DNA of 20,056 bases from Candidatus Bathyarchaeota archaeon (lineage in GTDB: Archaea; Thermoproteota; Bathyarchaeia; 40CM-2-53-6; FEN-987), in the NCBI GenBank assembly GCA_003152955.1, contig PMBQ01000020.1, positions 1-20,056 of the forward strand, given 5' to 3'. This document shows positions 14,540 to 19,907 of this stretch, one piece after another. Positions within the stretch are counted from its first letter, which is position 1, and every line of letters starts with the position of its first letter. The translations under genes and the position numbers were made by a program. Under the pieces are notes generated by a model. It did no database searches. It saw only the letters and a list, made by a program, of their open reading frames with translations, and had not been told where the DNA came from.

Positions 14540-14956
14540 GTGAGCAAGCACAAGAACGGACGACCTTCACCCCTTCCCTCTGCGACACCAGCAGACCTCG
14601 CCGCAGAAGTCACACCCGAAGTCACCGCCACCTCCACACCCGAACCTGAGGTCAAGGTGAAGAAGTCCAAGCGCCTCACGGAGGAGAGCCTCCGGGCCCG
14701 CTTCCCCGGTGTCGTCCCCGGTTCGCTCCACTTCGAGACCGAAGGCACGCACAAGGGCAAGCAGACCATGGAGAGCCTCTTGGAGTGCGGCCACACCGTC
14801 CGGCTCGCCACCTCGGACCTCTTCCAAGTGACCGCGTGTGAGGACTGCAGGAAGGACGTGCTCCGTGAACGCCGGAAAGCCAAGCGGCACGAGAAGGCGG
14901 AGGCACGCAAGGCAGCCAAGGCAACACAGGCAGCGGACGCACTCGCAGCGGCCTGA
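14540..14956 (+). CDS. CGH/CxxC core protein with Lys/Ala-rich tail (paralog 1)
   Basis: A 138-residue protein beginning (GTG)SKHKNGRPS, with AAGGAGG 5 nt before the GTG. A longer in-frame reading from 14462 would begin inside the promoter box. Residues 1-45 are disordered (Pro, Thr, Ala, Glu). The core, about 48-105, includes LECGH (81-85), TSDLFQV (91-97) and ACEDCRK (99-105), so Cys83, His85, Cys100 and Cys103 could bind zinc. The tail is Lys/Arg/Ala-rich and helical. The same core recurs at 19070-19585: the 25-residue stretch LECGH to CRK shares 16 identities. It is followed by a strong terminator, so it is probably a single, highly expressed gene. Nucleic-acid binding is likely; function unknown. 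Confidence 0.75.
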   Translation: MSKHKNGRPSPLPSATPADLAAEVTPEVTATSTPEPEVKVKKSKRLTEESLRARFPGVVPGSLHFETEGTHKGKQTMESLLECGHTVRLATSDLFQVTACEDCRKDVLRERRKAKRHEKAEARKAAKATQAADALAAA

Positions 14957-14982
14957 GGCCCAAGCGCAGACAGGCCGCGACA

Positions 14983-15015
14983 GCCCTCCCCTTGACCAGG
15001 GAGGGCACCTTTGTG
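14983..15015 (+). terminator. Intrinsic terminator after paralog 1
   Basis: GCCCTCCC (14983-14990), loop CTTGACCA, GGGAGGGC (14999-15006): a perfect 8-bp GC-rich stem followed by ACCTTTGTG. The U tract is weak but the stem is strong, and it lies 26 nt after the stop codon. Confidence 0.7.
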
Positions 15016-15137
15016 TCTTGGATGAAGAACGGCCAAGACCAGACACCCAGGCAGACGAATGAAGATCAAACAACTCACGTCATCGATCAAACTCAAACAC
15101 ACTCAGATGTTGGGTGACCTACGGAATGAACAGTGCC

Positions 15138-15161
15138 GTATTGCGGAATAGACAATCAAAC
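15138..15161 (+). promoter_or_regulatory. Leader element A, copy 2
   Basis: GTATTGCGGA followed by ACAAT. The first ten positions are identical to copy 3 and 17 of 24 match overall. Its TGCGGA lies 63 bp upstream of the TGGCACG box of the 15274 gene, against 86 and 87 bp in copies 1 and 3. Confidence 0.5.
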
Positions 15162-15204
15162 CCAGACGAATGGGCCAGGACGCAACGAGCGGCCAAATCG
15201 TCAT

Positions 15205-15219
15205 TGGCACGGCGTTTGC
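15205..15219 (+). promoter_or_regulatory. Sigma-54-like promoter, copy 2, exact consensus
   Basis: TGGCACG-GCGT-TTGC matches the -24/-12 sigma-54 consensus at all eleven defined positions with the correct N4 spacing. A start site near 15231 would leave about 30 nt before the AAGGAGA ribosome site of the 15274 gene. The surrounding sequence up to GG after TTGC is shared with the other two copies. Sigma-54 recognition is inferred from sequence alone. Confidence 0.6.
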
Positions 15220-15273
15220 GGCATTCCCGGTGGTGGGGTGGTCCCGCCACACATCAAACCAAGGAGAAGTTCA

Positions 15274-16026
15274 ATGAGCCAAGCTGAAATTCTCGAGAAG
15301 ATCAAGAAGCTTCTCGCACTCGCCACGTCCCCGAACGAGCACGAAGCCAAGCTGGCCGCGCAACGGGCATCCGAACTAATGGAGAAGTACCAAATCGATG
15401 AGGCTGAAGTCCTCCTCAAGGCAGAGGAGACCAAGAGCGACCCGATAGTTGAGGAACTCTACACGGTCCCCAACCAGAAGATGAAGCTAAACTGGATTGG
15501 AACTCTCGGCCACGCATCCGCGATCCTGTTCGATGGAACCACGCTTATTGACCGTGGACTCTGGGGCACCCGCTTCAGATTCGTCGGCCACAAGTCCGAC
15601 ATCGAACCAATGAAGATGATGTTCGAACACCTCTACCGCTCGTGGTTCAGTATTGTGGAATCCGATCTGCAGAATGCCAAGGACGACAACAAACTTTCCT
15701 CCAACCCCCGCACGTGGACCCCATCCCTTACCATGAAATTCAAATCCGGACACGGACTCGCGTTCTCGATGGCTATATCCAGCCGATGCGCAGAACTCGC
15801 CCTCCAGAGGAAGCGGAAGGTCGAAGCATCGAGTAACACCGGGACCGCGCTGATTCTGGTCAAGGGACAAGCGCTCAATGAATGGAAACAGATGAAGGGA
15901 GTGCGGAACGCCAAAGTGAACCACAGTGCCGGGAATTACCTCGGCAGACAAGCTGGGCAGAAGGCAGGAGAGAACATCGCCCTTGGTGGAGCAATTGGGA
16001 GCGGTGCCAAACAACTTAACCAATAG
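15274..16026 (+). CDS. DUF2786 domain protein
   Basis: A 250-residue protein. Residues 1-45 (MSQAEILEKIKKLLALATSP, then NEHEAKLAAQRASELMEKYQIDEAEV) are a clear DUF2786 domain, a helical pair common in phages and actinobacteria. The rest has the pattern of the C-terminal domain often joined to it: a Trp-rich strand segment, FRFVGHKSDIEPMKMMFEHLY and FKSGHGLAFSMAISSRCAELALQRKR. AAGGAGAAGTTCA precedes the ATG. An open in-frame extension to a GTG at 15133 exists, but the N-terminus here is the usual DUF2786 start. The family's role is not established; nucleic-acid binding is a common guess. First gene of an operon continuing at 16039. Confidence 0.8.
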   Translation: MSQAEILEKIKKLLALATSPNEHEAKLAAQRASELMEKYQIDEAEVLLKAEETKSDPIVEELYTVPNQKMKLNWIGTLGHASAILFDGTTLIDRGLWGTRFRFVGHKSDIEPMKMMFEHLYRSWFSIVESDLQNAKDDNKLSSNPRTWTPSLTMKFKSGHGLAFSMAISSRCAELALQRKRKVEASSNTGTALILVKGQALNEWKQMKGVRNAKVNHSAGNYLGRQAGQKAGENIALGGAIGSGAKQLNQ

Positions 16027-16040
16027 TGAGGCCACACTAT
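16023..16040 (+). promoter_or_regulatory. Hairpin over the start of the 16039 gene
   Basis: ATAGTG-AGGCCA-CACTAT, a perfect 6-bp stem. Its 3' arm contains the first two bases of the ATG at 16039 and its loop plus adjacent stem bases carry the GAGG ribosome site. The upstream stop codon lies in the 5' arm, so a translating ribosome would open the stem, coupling the two genes. Confidence 0.5.
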
Positions 16041-16146
16041 GAATGAAATTCTTTCAGTAATCGCAGTAACGCTCCCCATTTGTCTGTTCCTGACCGGAGC
16101 GCTCGTTTACGGTCTCCACCGCATCATTCAAGCAGGGAGGAGATGA
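16039..16146 (+). CDS. Very small single-pass membrane protein
   Basis: A 35-residue gene: MNEILSVIAVTLPICLFLTG, then ALVYGLHRIIQAGRR and a TGA stop. One hydrophobic helix spans residues 4-25, followed by a basic tail, so the N-out/C-in orientation is likely. GAGG lies 8 nt upstream. The stop overlaps ATGATG of the next gene. Small one-helix proteins in early phage regions can modulate membrane functions, but nothing identifies this one. Confidence 0.55.
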   Translation: MNEILSVIAVTLPICLFLTGALVYGLHRIIQAGRR

Positions 16147-16346
16147 TGCTAACCACTGACAAATACTGGGACTGTGAGTGCGAATGGCACTACATCCACC
16201 CCAAGACATGCAAAAAATGTGTCCGGTGCGGAACCGAGCAGGAAACACAACCGGATAGCATGAAGGTGGAAGTCCGAATCATGAACAAAGTCTCAACCAC
16301 CAACCTCGGCCACATCTGCATGATACCGGGGGCCAGCCATGCCTAA
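16146..16346 (+). CDS. Small cysteine-rich (zinc-binding) protein
   Basis: A 66-residue protein. Cys10, Cys12, Cys22, Cys25 and Cys28 lie in WDCECEWHYIHPKTCKKCVRCG, a CxC...CxxCxxC arrangement typical of a zinc ribbon, followed by EQETQPDS and a beta-like tail. GGGAGG lies 5 nt before this ATG (2 nt before the alternative ATG at 16143), so I chose 16146. It overlaps the next gene by 8 nt. Probable small nucleic-acid- or protein-binding adaptor. Confidence 0.7.
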   Translation: MLTTDKYWDCECEWHYIHPKTCKKCVRCGTEQETQPDSMKVEVRIMNKVSTTNLGHICMIPGASHA

Positions 16347-16707
16347 ACCATCGCCCGATGCCCGAATCAACCACCCGCGCTCCAAGACACCAAAGCAAAC
16401 AAGGGTGACGAACGAACTCATTAAACGCATACGCAGAACCGAAATTTACAATGAAATGACTTCGGTCCTCATCGAGAACCGTGGATGGCAAGCCACAATC
16501 ATTTTTCAGGAAAGTGCGGAGGTTATGCCTCTCCTTTTCGATGTGGTTAAACACGTGAGCGTTGTCATGCGGGACCTTGGTAGTATAACCGTACTCGATG
16601 TTCACGGTCACACAAAACTATCCGAGAACGGGGCAAGATACCACCAAATCCGAGTTTTAATCAAGCTCCACAAGGAACACCCACATAAAGACGGGAGGAA
16701 GAATTAG
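16339..16707 (+). CDS. Hypothetical accessory protein
   Basis: A 122-residue basic protein. The N-terminus MPKPSPDARINHPRSKTPKQ is disordered. Residues 22-45 are helical and basic (RVTNELIKRIRRTEIYNEMTSVLIE). The rest alternates strands and a helix (ATIIFQESAEVMPLLFDVVKHVSVVMRDLGSITVLDVHGHTKL), an alpha/beta pattern. It overlaps the upstream gene by 8 nt and ends in TAGTG, where a GTG could start a leader peptide. The ribosome site is weak (GGGGG), so expression probably depends on coupling. No family recognised. Confidence 0.65.
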   Translation: MPKPSPDARINHPRSKTPKQTRVTNELIKRIRRTEIYNEMTSVLIENRGWQATIIFQESAEVMPLLFDVVKHVSVVMRDLGSITVLDVHGHTKLSENGARYHQIRVLIKLHKEHPHKDGRKN

Positions 16708-16708
16708 T

Positions 16709-16732
16709 GTATTGCGGACTGAACAATAATGT
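16709..16732 (+). promoter_or_regulatory. Leader element A, copy 3
   Basis: GTATTGCGGACTGAACAAT and following bases; the best-preserved copy. TGCGGA lies 87 bp upstream of the TGGCACG box, 1 bp different from copy 1. It begins inside the TAGTG overlap at the end of the upstream gene. Confidence 0.5.
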
Positions 16733-16770
16733 TCACGAGACTATACACTCAAGCCAAGCCCGATGGCCCT

Positions 16771-16814
16771 GTCCGATGCGGACGGGGAACTCCGGGCATT
16801 GGCACGCCGTATGC
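16771..16814 (+). promoter_or_regulatory. Sigma-54-like promoter, copy 3, with GTCCG-CGGAC dyad
   Basis: TGGCACG-CCGT-ATGC (16800-16814) matches the sigma-54 consensus except for A in place of T at the first base of the -12 element; the GG and GC dinucleotides are kept at 10-bp separation. GTCCG-ATG-CGGAC (16771-16783) lies 16 bp upstream, echoing copy 1. A start near 16826 precedes the GGAGG at 16831-16835. Confidence 0.55.
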
Positions 16815-16844
16815 GGTGGTACGGGGTATCGGAGGACACGAATC

Positions 16845-17054
16845 ATGCCCAAACTCAGATACAAGGTCAGTCATACAGGTGGTAAGTTCGGATTTTGGTG
16901 GGTGATGGACGGGCTTTACTGCCTCTGTAGGTGTGAAAATGGAGTAGATGCGGCCAAAATCTCCACCGCACTCAACTACCACCATGAGCACATCAAGGCT
17001 AATATTAAAGACGAGGCCGAAGCTCCAACACACCTCCGAAAGATATATGACTGA
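16845..17054 (+). CDS. Small hypothetical protein
   Basis: A 69-residue protein starting MPKLRYKVSHTGGKFGFWWVMDGLYCLCRCENGVDAAKISTAL. GGAGG lies 9 nt before the ATG. A strand-rich N-terminus with CLCRC is followed by a His-rich helix (NYHHEHIKANI). An in-frame extension to GTG at 16707 is open, but it would translate the shared leader. The 3' end overlaps the next gene by 8 nt. Function unknown. Confidence 0.65.
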   Translation: MPKLRYKVSHTGGKFGFWWVMDGLYCLCRCENGVDAAKISTALNYHHEHIKANIKDEAEAPTHLRKIYD

Positions 17055-17322
17055 GCGTACCAAAGTTGTGAGAGAGAATCTGCTCCGTGCTGTGGCGATG
17101 CACAAGGCCAACAAGTTCACGTTCACACCGGGGGAGAAGAAGTTCATCAACAGATTTCACATCCTCGACTCGGGAGACGTGATTTGCTCCATTCCTTATG
17201 TCGGCCACTTCAAGACCGCCGAGGAGATACCCACTAAGATCGTCAACAAACTACACCGTCTTGTGAATCCTGTTTGGGAAGGGTCTGATCGAGATACGGC
17301 TTCGCATAGGTACGGCAGATGA
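17047..17322 (+). CDS. Small hypothetical protein
   Basis: A 91-residue protein starting MTERTKVVRENLLRAVAMHKANKFTFTPGEKKFINRFHIL. The start overlaps the upstream gene by 8 nt. The ribosome site is poor (GAAAG), so coupling probably matters. A helical N-terminus is followed by short strands (GDVICSIPYVGHF) and a helix (TAEEIPTKIVNKLHRLV). No family recognised; the ATG was chosen because upstream in-frame Met codons lie deep in the preceding gene. Confidence 0.6.
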   Translation: MTERTKVVRENLLRAVAMHKANKFTFTPGEKKFINRFHILDSGDVICSIPYVGHFKTAEEIPTKIVNKLHRLVNPVWEGSDRDTASHRYGR

Positions 17323-17343
17323 TACTCAATCCGCCACAAGGGT

Positions 17344-17364
17344 CACGATGGAGGTGCCATCGTG
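17344..17364 (+). promoter_or_regulatory. Perfect hairpin burying a GTG start codon
   Basis: CACGATGG-AGGTG-CCATCGTG: an 8-bp stem with a 5-nt loop. The ribosome site GGAGG straddles the stem and loop, and the last three bases of the 3' arm are the GTG start of the next gene. It should block initiation unless melted or bound, or act as an operator. Confidence 0.6.
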
Positions 17365-17586
17365 ATTGAGAATCCGAATCGCGAAGACATGCTCCTGCTC
17401 CAGCTTAGACACAGACTGGAATTGGAGATACGCGGACTCAAGGGCCAGTTCTCAGCGTACGCGATGGCCAAGCGGCACTACAAGCTAAGCGGAAGCCGAG
17501 AGCGCGTACTCAGGGAACTCAACCTCCTTTGGGAAGAAGTGCTGGAACGCAGACGGAAGGAGGCCAAGAATGGCATACCTCGTTAA
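17362..17586 (+). CDS. Small helical protein with GTG start inside a hairpin
   Basis: A 74-residue protein starting (GTG)IENPNREDMLLLQLRHRLELEIRGLKGQ. GGAGG lies 7 nt upstream of the GTG. The protein is largely helical with a repeating Leu/Arg/Glu pattern and ends in a basic helix (LNLLWEEVLERRRKEAKNGIPR), so a coiled coil or helical dimer is likely. It overlaps the next gene by 17 nt. Unknown function. Confidence 0.65.
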   Translation: MIENPNREDMLLLQLRHRLELEIRGLKGQFSAYAMAKRHYKLSGSRERVLRELNLLWEEVLERRRKEAKNGIPR

Positions 17587-17863
17587 AGTGGACGTGGAAC
17601 ACAGGGACAAAGGTGCGGACCGTTTCGTTCACGACAACGAATACACACTCAATTTTCCCACACTCAAGAGCGCCCTGCTGGAGGTGGTGGAAGACACGCG
17701 AATTTACCACAGCGGATTCGTTGGCCGAGTGATGGAGAATGGTGTTACCAATGGCTGGGCTTTTGAGTACCGAGGAGACTACGGTCCAACGATGCGCAAG
17801 ACAATCACATTCTTCAAAATCAACGTAATAAGCATACCAATACACCCTTTGGAGGTGAAATGA
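17570..17863 (+). CDS. Hypothetical alpha/beta protein
   Basis: A 97-residue protein starting MAYLVKVDVEHRDKGADRFVHDNEYTLNFPTLKSALLEVVED. AAGGAGG lies 6 nt upstream. A strand, a loop, a helix (LKSALLEVVEDTRIYH) and further strands suggest a compact alpha/beta fold. The ribosome site and start can form GCCA-AGAA-TGGC, a weaker version of the hairpins at 16023 and 17344. The stop overlaps the next start by ATGA. No family recognised. Confidence 0.7.
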   Translation: MAYLVKVDVEHRDKGADRFVHDNEYTLNFPTLKSALLEVVEDTRIYHSGFVGRVMENGVTNGWAFEYRGDYGPTMRKTITFFKINVISIPIHPLEVK

Positions 17864-18234
17864 GACTGAGAAACCCGATCAAGGCCCTGCTTAACGCGGT
17901 GTCCAAACCCCGCGAAAAGCTGACCAAAACCCCGAGTGACGGGGGCTTGCACCCCATCGCGGCCCTGCTCCGTCAGGCTTCGGAAGCGGAGGCGGCATTC
18001 GCCAAACTGGCGAACGATCGGAAAAAGCGGAATGCCCTCCGCAGGAAACGCCGGGAGGATTCCGACAGGAAGAGGGTCCGGAAGCCGAAGATGAATGAAG
18101 CTAACCCGAAGCACGTGGTTGGTCCCGTCCCCTCTTATGACGCTCTTGGAGGTGGAACGCCGCCCTATCATAAAACTGACTCCACACGCCCCGGTTGGGC
18201 AAGGAAACGTGACCGGAGAAGGGAGGACCGATGA
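17860..18234 (+). CDS. Strongly basic small protein
   Basis: A 124-residue protein with very many Lys and Arg residues: MRLRNPIKALLNAVSKPREK, then a helix HPIAALLRQASEAEAAFAKLANDRKKRNALRRKRREDSDRKR, and a disordered tail ending RPGWARKRDRRREDR. TTTGGAGGTGAA precedes the ATG, which overlaps the previous stop as ATGA. The composition suggests nucleic-acid binding or an RNA-binding regulator, but there is no motif to confirm it. Coupled to the next gene by ATGA. Confidence 0.7.
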   Translation: MRLRNPIKALLNAVSKPREKLTKTPSDGGLHPIAALLRQASEAEAAFAKLANDRKKRNALRRKRREDSDRKRVRKPKMNEANPKHVVGPVPSYDALGGGTPPYHKTDSTRPGWARKRDRRREDR

Positions 18235-18575
18235 TAGGACCGGGTACACGTATCTGCCTCGATTCAACAAAAGTAGAAAGCATCATCCCGTCATTCATGC
18301 ACACTCTGGCAGAGAATTTACCTCTGATGTATCAAGAAGTGATGAAATCCATACCGCCTGAATTTGTGGACGAAAATGGAGAGTTTCGAGCCTTGGCTCT
18401 GGATGACGTGCTCTGGAAGACCGATCAACTTTTCTGGTGGTTTCACGAAGACCTCTGGGAAGCAATGGAAAAGATGGAACCAGTAGGTTGCCATTTTGGA
18501 ACCCGAGTATTGGCGGATGGCATATGGTTTGGCTATTGGTCAGATACTTTTGCACGAAAGGAGGTGGCGGGGTGA
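18231..18575 (+). CDS. Hypothetical acidic, Trp-rich protein
   Basis: A 114-residue protein starting MIGPGTRICLDSTKVESIIP. GGGAGG lies 4 nt upstream of the ATG. The middle is helical and rich in Trp, Phe and Glu (DDVLWKTDQLFWWFHEDLWEAMEKMEP), and the C-terminus has short strands (GIWFGYWSDTF). The 3' end overlaps the next start as GTGA. An acidic partner following a very basic protein hints at an interaction pair, which is inference only. Confidence 0.7.
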   Translation: MIGPGTRICLDSTKVESIIPSFMHTLAENLPLMYQEVMKSIPPEFVDENGEFRALALDDVLWKTDQLFWWFHEDLWEAMEKMEPVGCHFGTRVLADGIWFGYWSDTFARKEVAG

Positions 18576-18847
18576 TTAAAACCACACTCAAAGTGATTCA
18601 GTTAAACGAGCACACAGACCCGGATGTAAGTGTGAACCCTGTTATAACGGCTGTGTGGTACACCCTTGTATATGAACTTCGCGGAGTACAGTGTCAGACC
18701 GACAGCACAACGCATAGTTACAAAGCGTTAAGTCACACTCAGCGAAATCTCGCCATCCAATCGCTTAATGACGAAATAGCTGACACGATGAAACAGATGG
18801 GATTTACCAGAGGTGCGATACAAAGCGCAATAGCGAGACGAAGATGA
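18572..18847 (+). CDS. Hypothetical accessory protein with GTG start
   Basis: A 91-residue protein starting (GTG)IKTTLKVIQLNEHTDPDVSVNPVITAVW. AAGGAGG lies 7 nt upstream of the GTG, which overlaps the previous stop as GTGA. Strands in the first half (VITAVWYTLVYELRGVQCQTDS) are followed by helices (SHTQRNLAIQSLNDEIADTMKQMGF) and a basic tail. Overlaps the next gene by ATGA. No family recognised. Confidence 0.65.
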   Translation: MIKTTLKVIQLNEHTDPDVSVNPVITAVWYTLVYELRGVQCQTDSTTHSYKALSHTQRNLAIQSLNDEIADTMKQMGFTRGAIQSAIARRR

Positions 18848-19032
18848 TCATAGTTCACATTGATTGGGACGATATAATCATGGACGACTTCGGGGAGGTG
18901 ATTAAAGGGTACGTCTGTGAGTACAGGTCAAACGGTAGAGAAACTATTCTGACTGACATGCAGAAAGTGGTGTCAAGGCACGTTGTACATGTTGAATACA
19001 AGCTTCATTTTGCAACATGCTTCATCAACTAA
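18844..19032 (+). CDS. Small hypothetical protein
   Basis: A 62-residue protein starting MIIVHIDWDDIIMDDFGEVIKGYVCEYRSNG. The ATG overlaps the previous stop by ATGA; the ribosome site is weak. Acidic beta-strands with a short helical part; two Cys. Its 3' end includes the inverted repeat at 18988-19019. Unknown function and moderate coding confidence. Confidence 0.55.
   Translation: MIIVHIDWDDIIMDDFGEVIKGYVCEYRSNGRETILTDMQKVVSRHVVHVEYKLHFATCFIN
18988..19019. promoter_or_regulatory. Inverted repeat CATGTTG-N18-CAACATG upstream of paralog 2
   Basis: Perfect 7-bp arms (18988-18994 and 19013-19019) with an 18-nt spacer, about 50 bp before the start of the 19070 gene and inside the end of the preceding one. 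Candidate operator or RNA hairpin. No TGGCACG-N4-TTGC box was found here; AGGCACG at 18977 lacks the -12 half. Confidence 0.4.
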
Positions 19033-19069
19033 CTCACACATCATACAACTAACACAACAGGAGGTACCA

Positions 19070-19585
19070 GTGGCATCAAAGCGCGAACGTCCCGTTCTCC
19101 CGACCGTGAAAGAGGTCGAGGCAGCAAAAGCCAAAGCGGTAAAGCCCGAGAAGACTCTCGAGTCCCGCGAAGCCGCGCTCCGGGAGAAGTACAGCGACAA
19201 GAAAATCACCAAGGGGTCCATCCAGTTCGACTCCACCCACAACAAGTACTCGGTCGAGATGAGACTCGAGTGCGGACATGACGAGCGCGTCTTCACTTCG
19301 GACGTGTTCCAGGTCAAGGCCTGCCACGAGTGCAAGAAGGCGAAGTCCAAGGAGAAGCTCGCCGCGCTCAAGGCGAAAGCCCCGAAGAAGGACGCACCCC
19401 CGGTCAAGGGAAAAGTCGAGAAAGCCGCCCCTGCACCGAAAGCGGCCAAGACCCCGGCGAAGGCCGTGAAAGCCAGCCCCCCGCCCAAGGATGATGTTAC
19501 TGGCGGACCCGCTGACGACTTCGCTCCCGCGCCGACCAACGGCAAGAGCAAGAAGGGCAAGCAGATCGCGGACCTGATTGGTTGA
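19070..19585 (+). CDS. CGH/CxxC core protein with H1-like tail (paralog 2)
   Basis: A 171-residue protein starting (GTG)ASKRERPVLPTVKEVEAAKAK, with CAGGAGG 5 nt upstream. The core, about residues 35-90, holds LECGH (66-70), TSDVFQV (76-82) and ACHECKK (84-90); Cys68, His70, Cys85 and Cys88 are candidate zinc ligands. The tail (about 90-171) is Lys/Ala/Pro-rich like histone H1 and ends KGKQIADLIG. It is paralogous to 14540-14956, sharing GTG start, ribosome-site spacing and a following strong terminator, but is longer. Likely a DNA-binding or nucleoid-like protein; the function is not known. Confidence 0.75.
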   Translation: MASKRERPVLPTVKEVEAAKAKAVKPEKTLESREAALREKYSDKKITKGSIQFDSTHNKYSVEMRLECGHDERVFTSDVFQVKACHECKKAKSKEKLAALKAKAPKKDAPPVKGKVEKAAPAPKAAKTPAKAVKASPPPKDDVTGGPADDFAPAPTNGKSKKGKQIADLIG

Positions 19586-19597
19586 TCTCGCGGCCAC

Positions 19598-19638
19598 CCC
19601 AGGGGAGGGCTACCACAGACTCCCCTGGGTTCATTTTG
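19598..19638 (+). terminator. Intrinsic terminator after paralog 2
   Basis: CCCAGGGGAG (19598-19607), a 12-nt loop, CTCCCCTGGG (19620-19629): a perfect 10-bp stem followed by TTCATTTTG. It lies 12 nt after the stop codon and ends just before the ribosome site GAGGAGAAC of the next gene. Confidence 0.75.
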
Positions 19639-19646
19639 AGGAGAAC

Positions 19647-19907
19647 ATGGCACAACTTCACGATTTGACGATGTTTGTCGATGTTGTAATAAGCGATTTT
19701 CAGAAGAAAGGCGTGGAAATTCCCAAGGACAGCATGAAAAACAACTATACTCGAGCATGCTGGGTACTTGGACGTTCCCAAAAAGTATTACTAGCAAATG
19801 AACTCTTCCATACGCATCGCTCAGTGGAAGATAAAGAAATCGCTATTATCACCGAAGAGCTTCGTAAATCTCTCCCACTATTGAGGGAAAAGGTGAAACG
19901 TGGCTAA
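19647..19907 (+). CDS. Small helical hypothetical protein
   Basis: An 86-residue protein starting MAQLHDLTMFVDVVISDFQKKGVEIPKDSMKNNYTRACWVLGRSQKVLL. GAGGAGAAC precedes the ATG; the in-frame GTG/ATG further upstream would cross the terminator. Helical throughout, ending in a basic helix KSLPLLREKVKRG. The next gene overlaps it by 8 nt. Unknown function. Confidence 0.65.
   Translation: MAQLHDLTMFVDVVISDFQKKGVEIPKDSMKNNYTRACWVLGRSQKVLLANELFHTHRSVEDKEIAIITEELRKSLPLLREKVKRG

Noticed and set aside
14094..14543. Rightward open frames of 90-150 codons before 14540
   Set aside because: They have no ribosome site, low-complexity composition and overlap the promoter-like box; the real gene starts at GTG 14540 with AAGGAGG.
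13691..14551. A 286-codon leftward open frame through the divergent region
   Set aside because: Its translation is low-complexity (Ser, Gly, Arg, Ala, Pro) and reflects the adenine-free tract, which has no T on the coding strand over long runs and so few stop codons. No ribosome site, and it crosses several palindromes.
15059..15151. A 30-codon frame starting MKIKQLTSSIK
   Set aside because: Follows a terminator, has only a weak ribosome site (AGGCAG), and its end overlaps the shared leader element; more likely untranslated leader.
15133..15273. Longer start for the DUF2786 protein
   Set aside because: Frame is open to a GTG, but the normal family N-terminus and a strong ribosome site are at 15274; the extension is kept only as a possible leader peptide.
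18977..18990. AGGCACG as a fourth sigma-54 box before paralog 2
   Set aside because: The -24 half lacks T and there is no TTGC at the right spacing.
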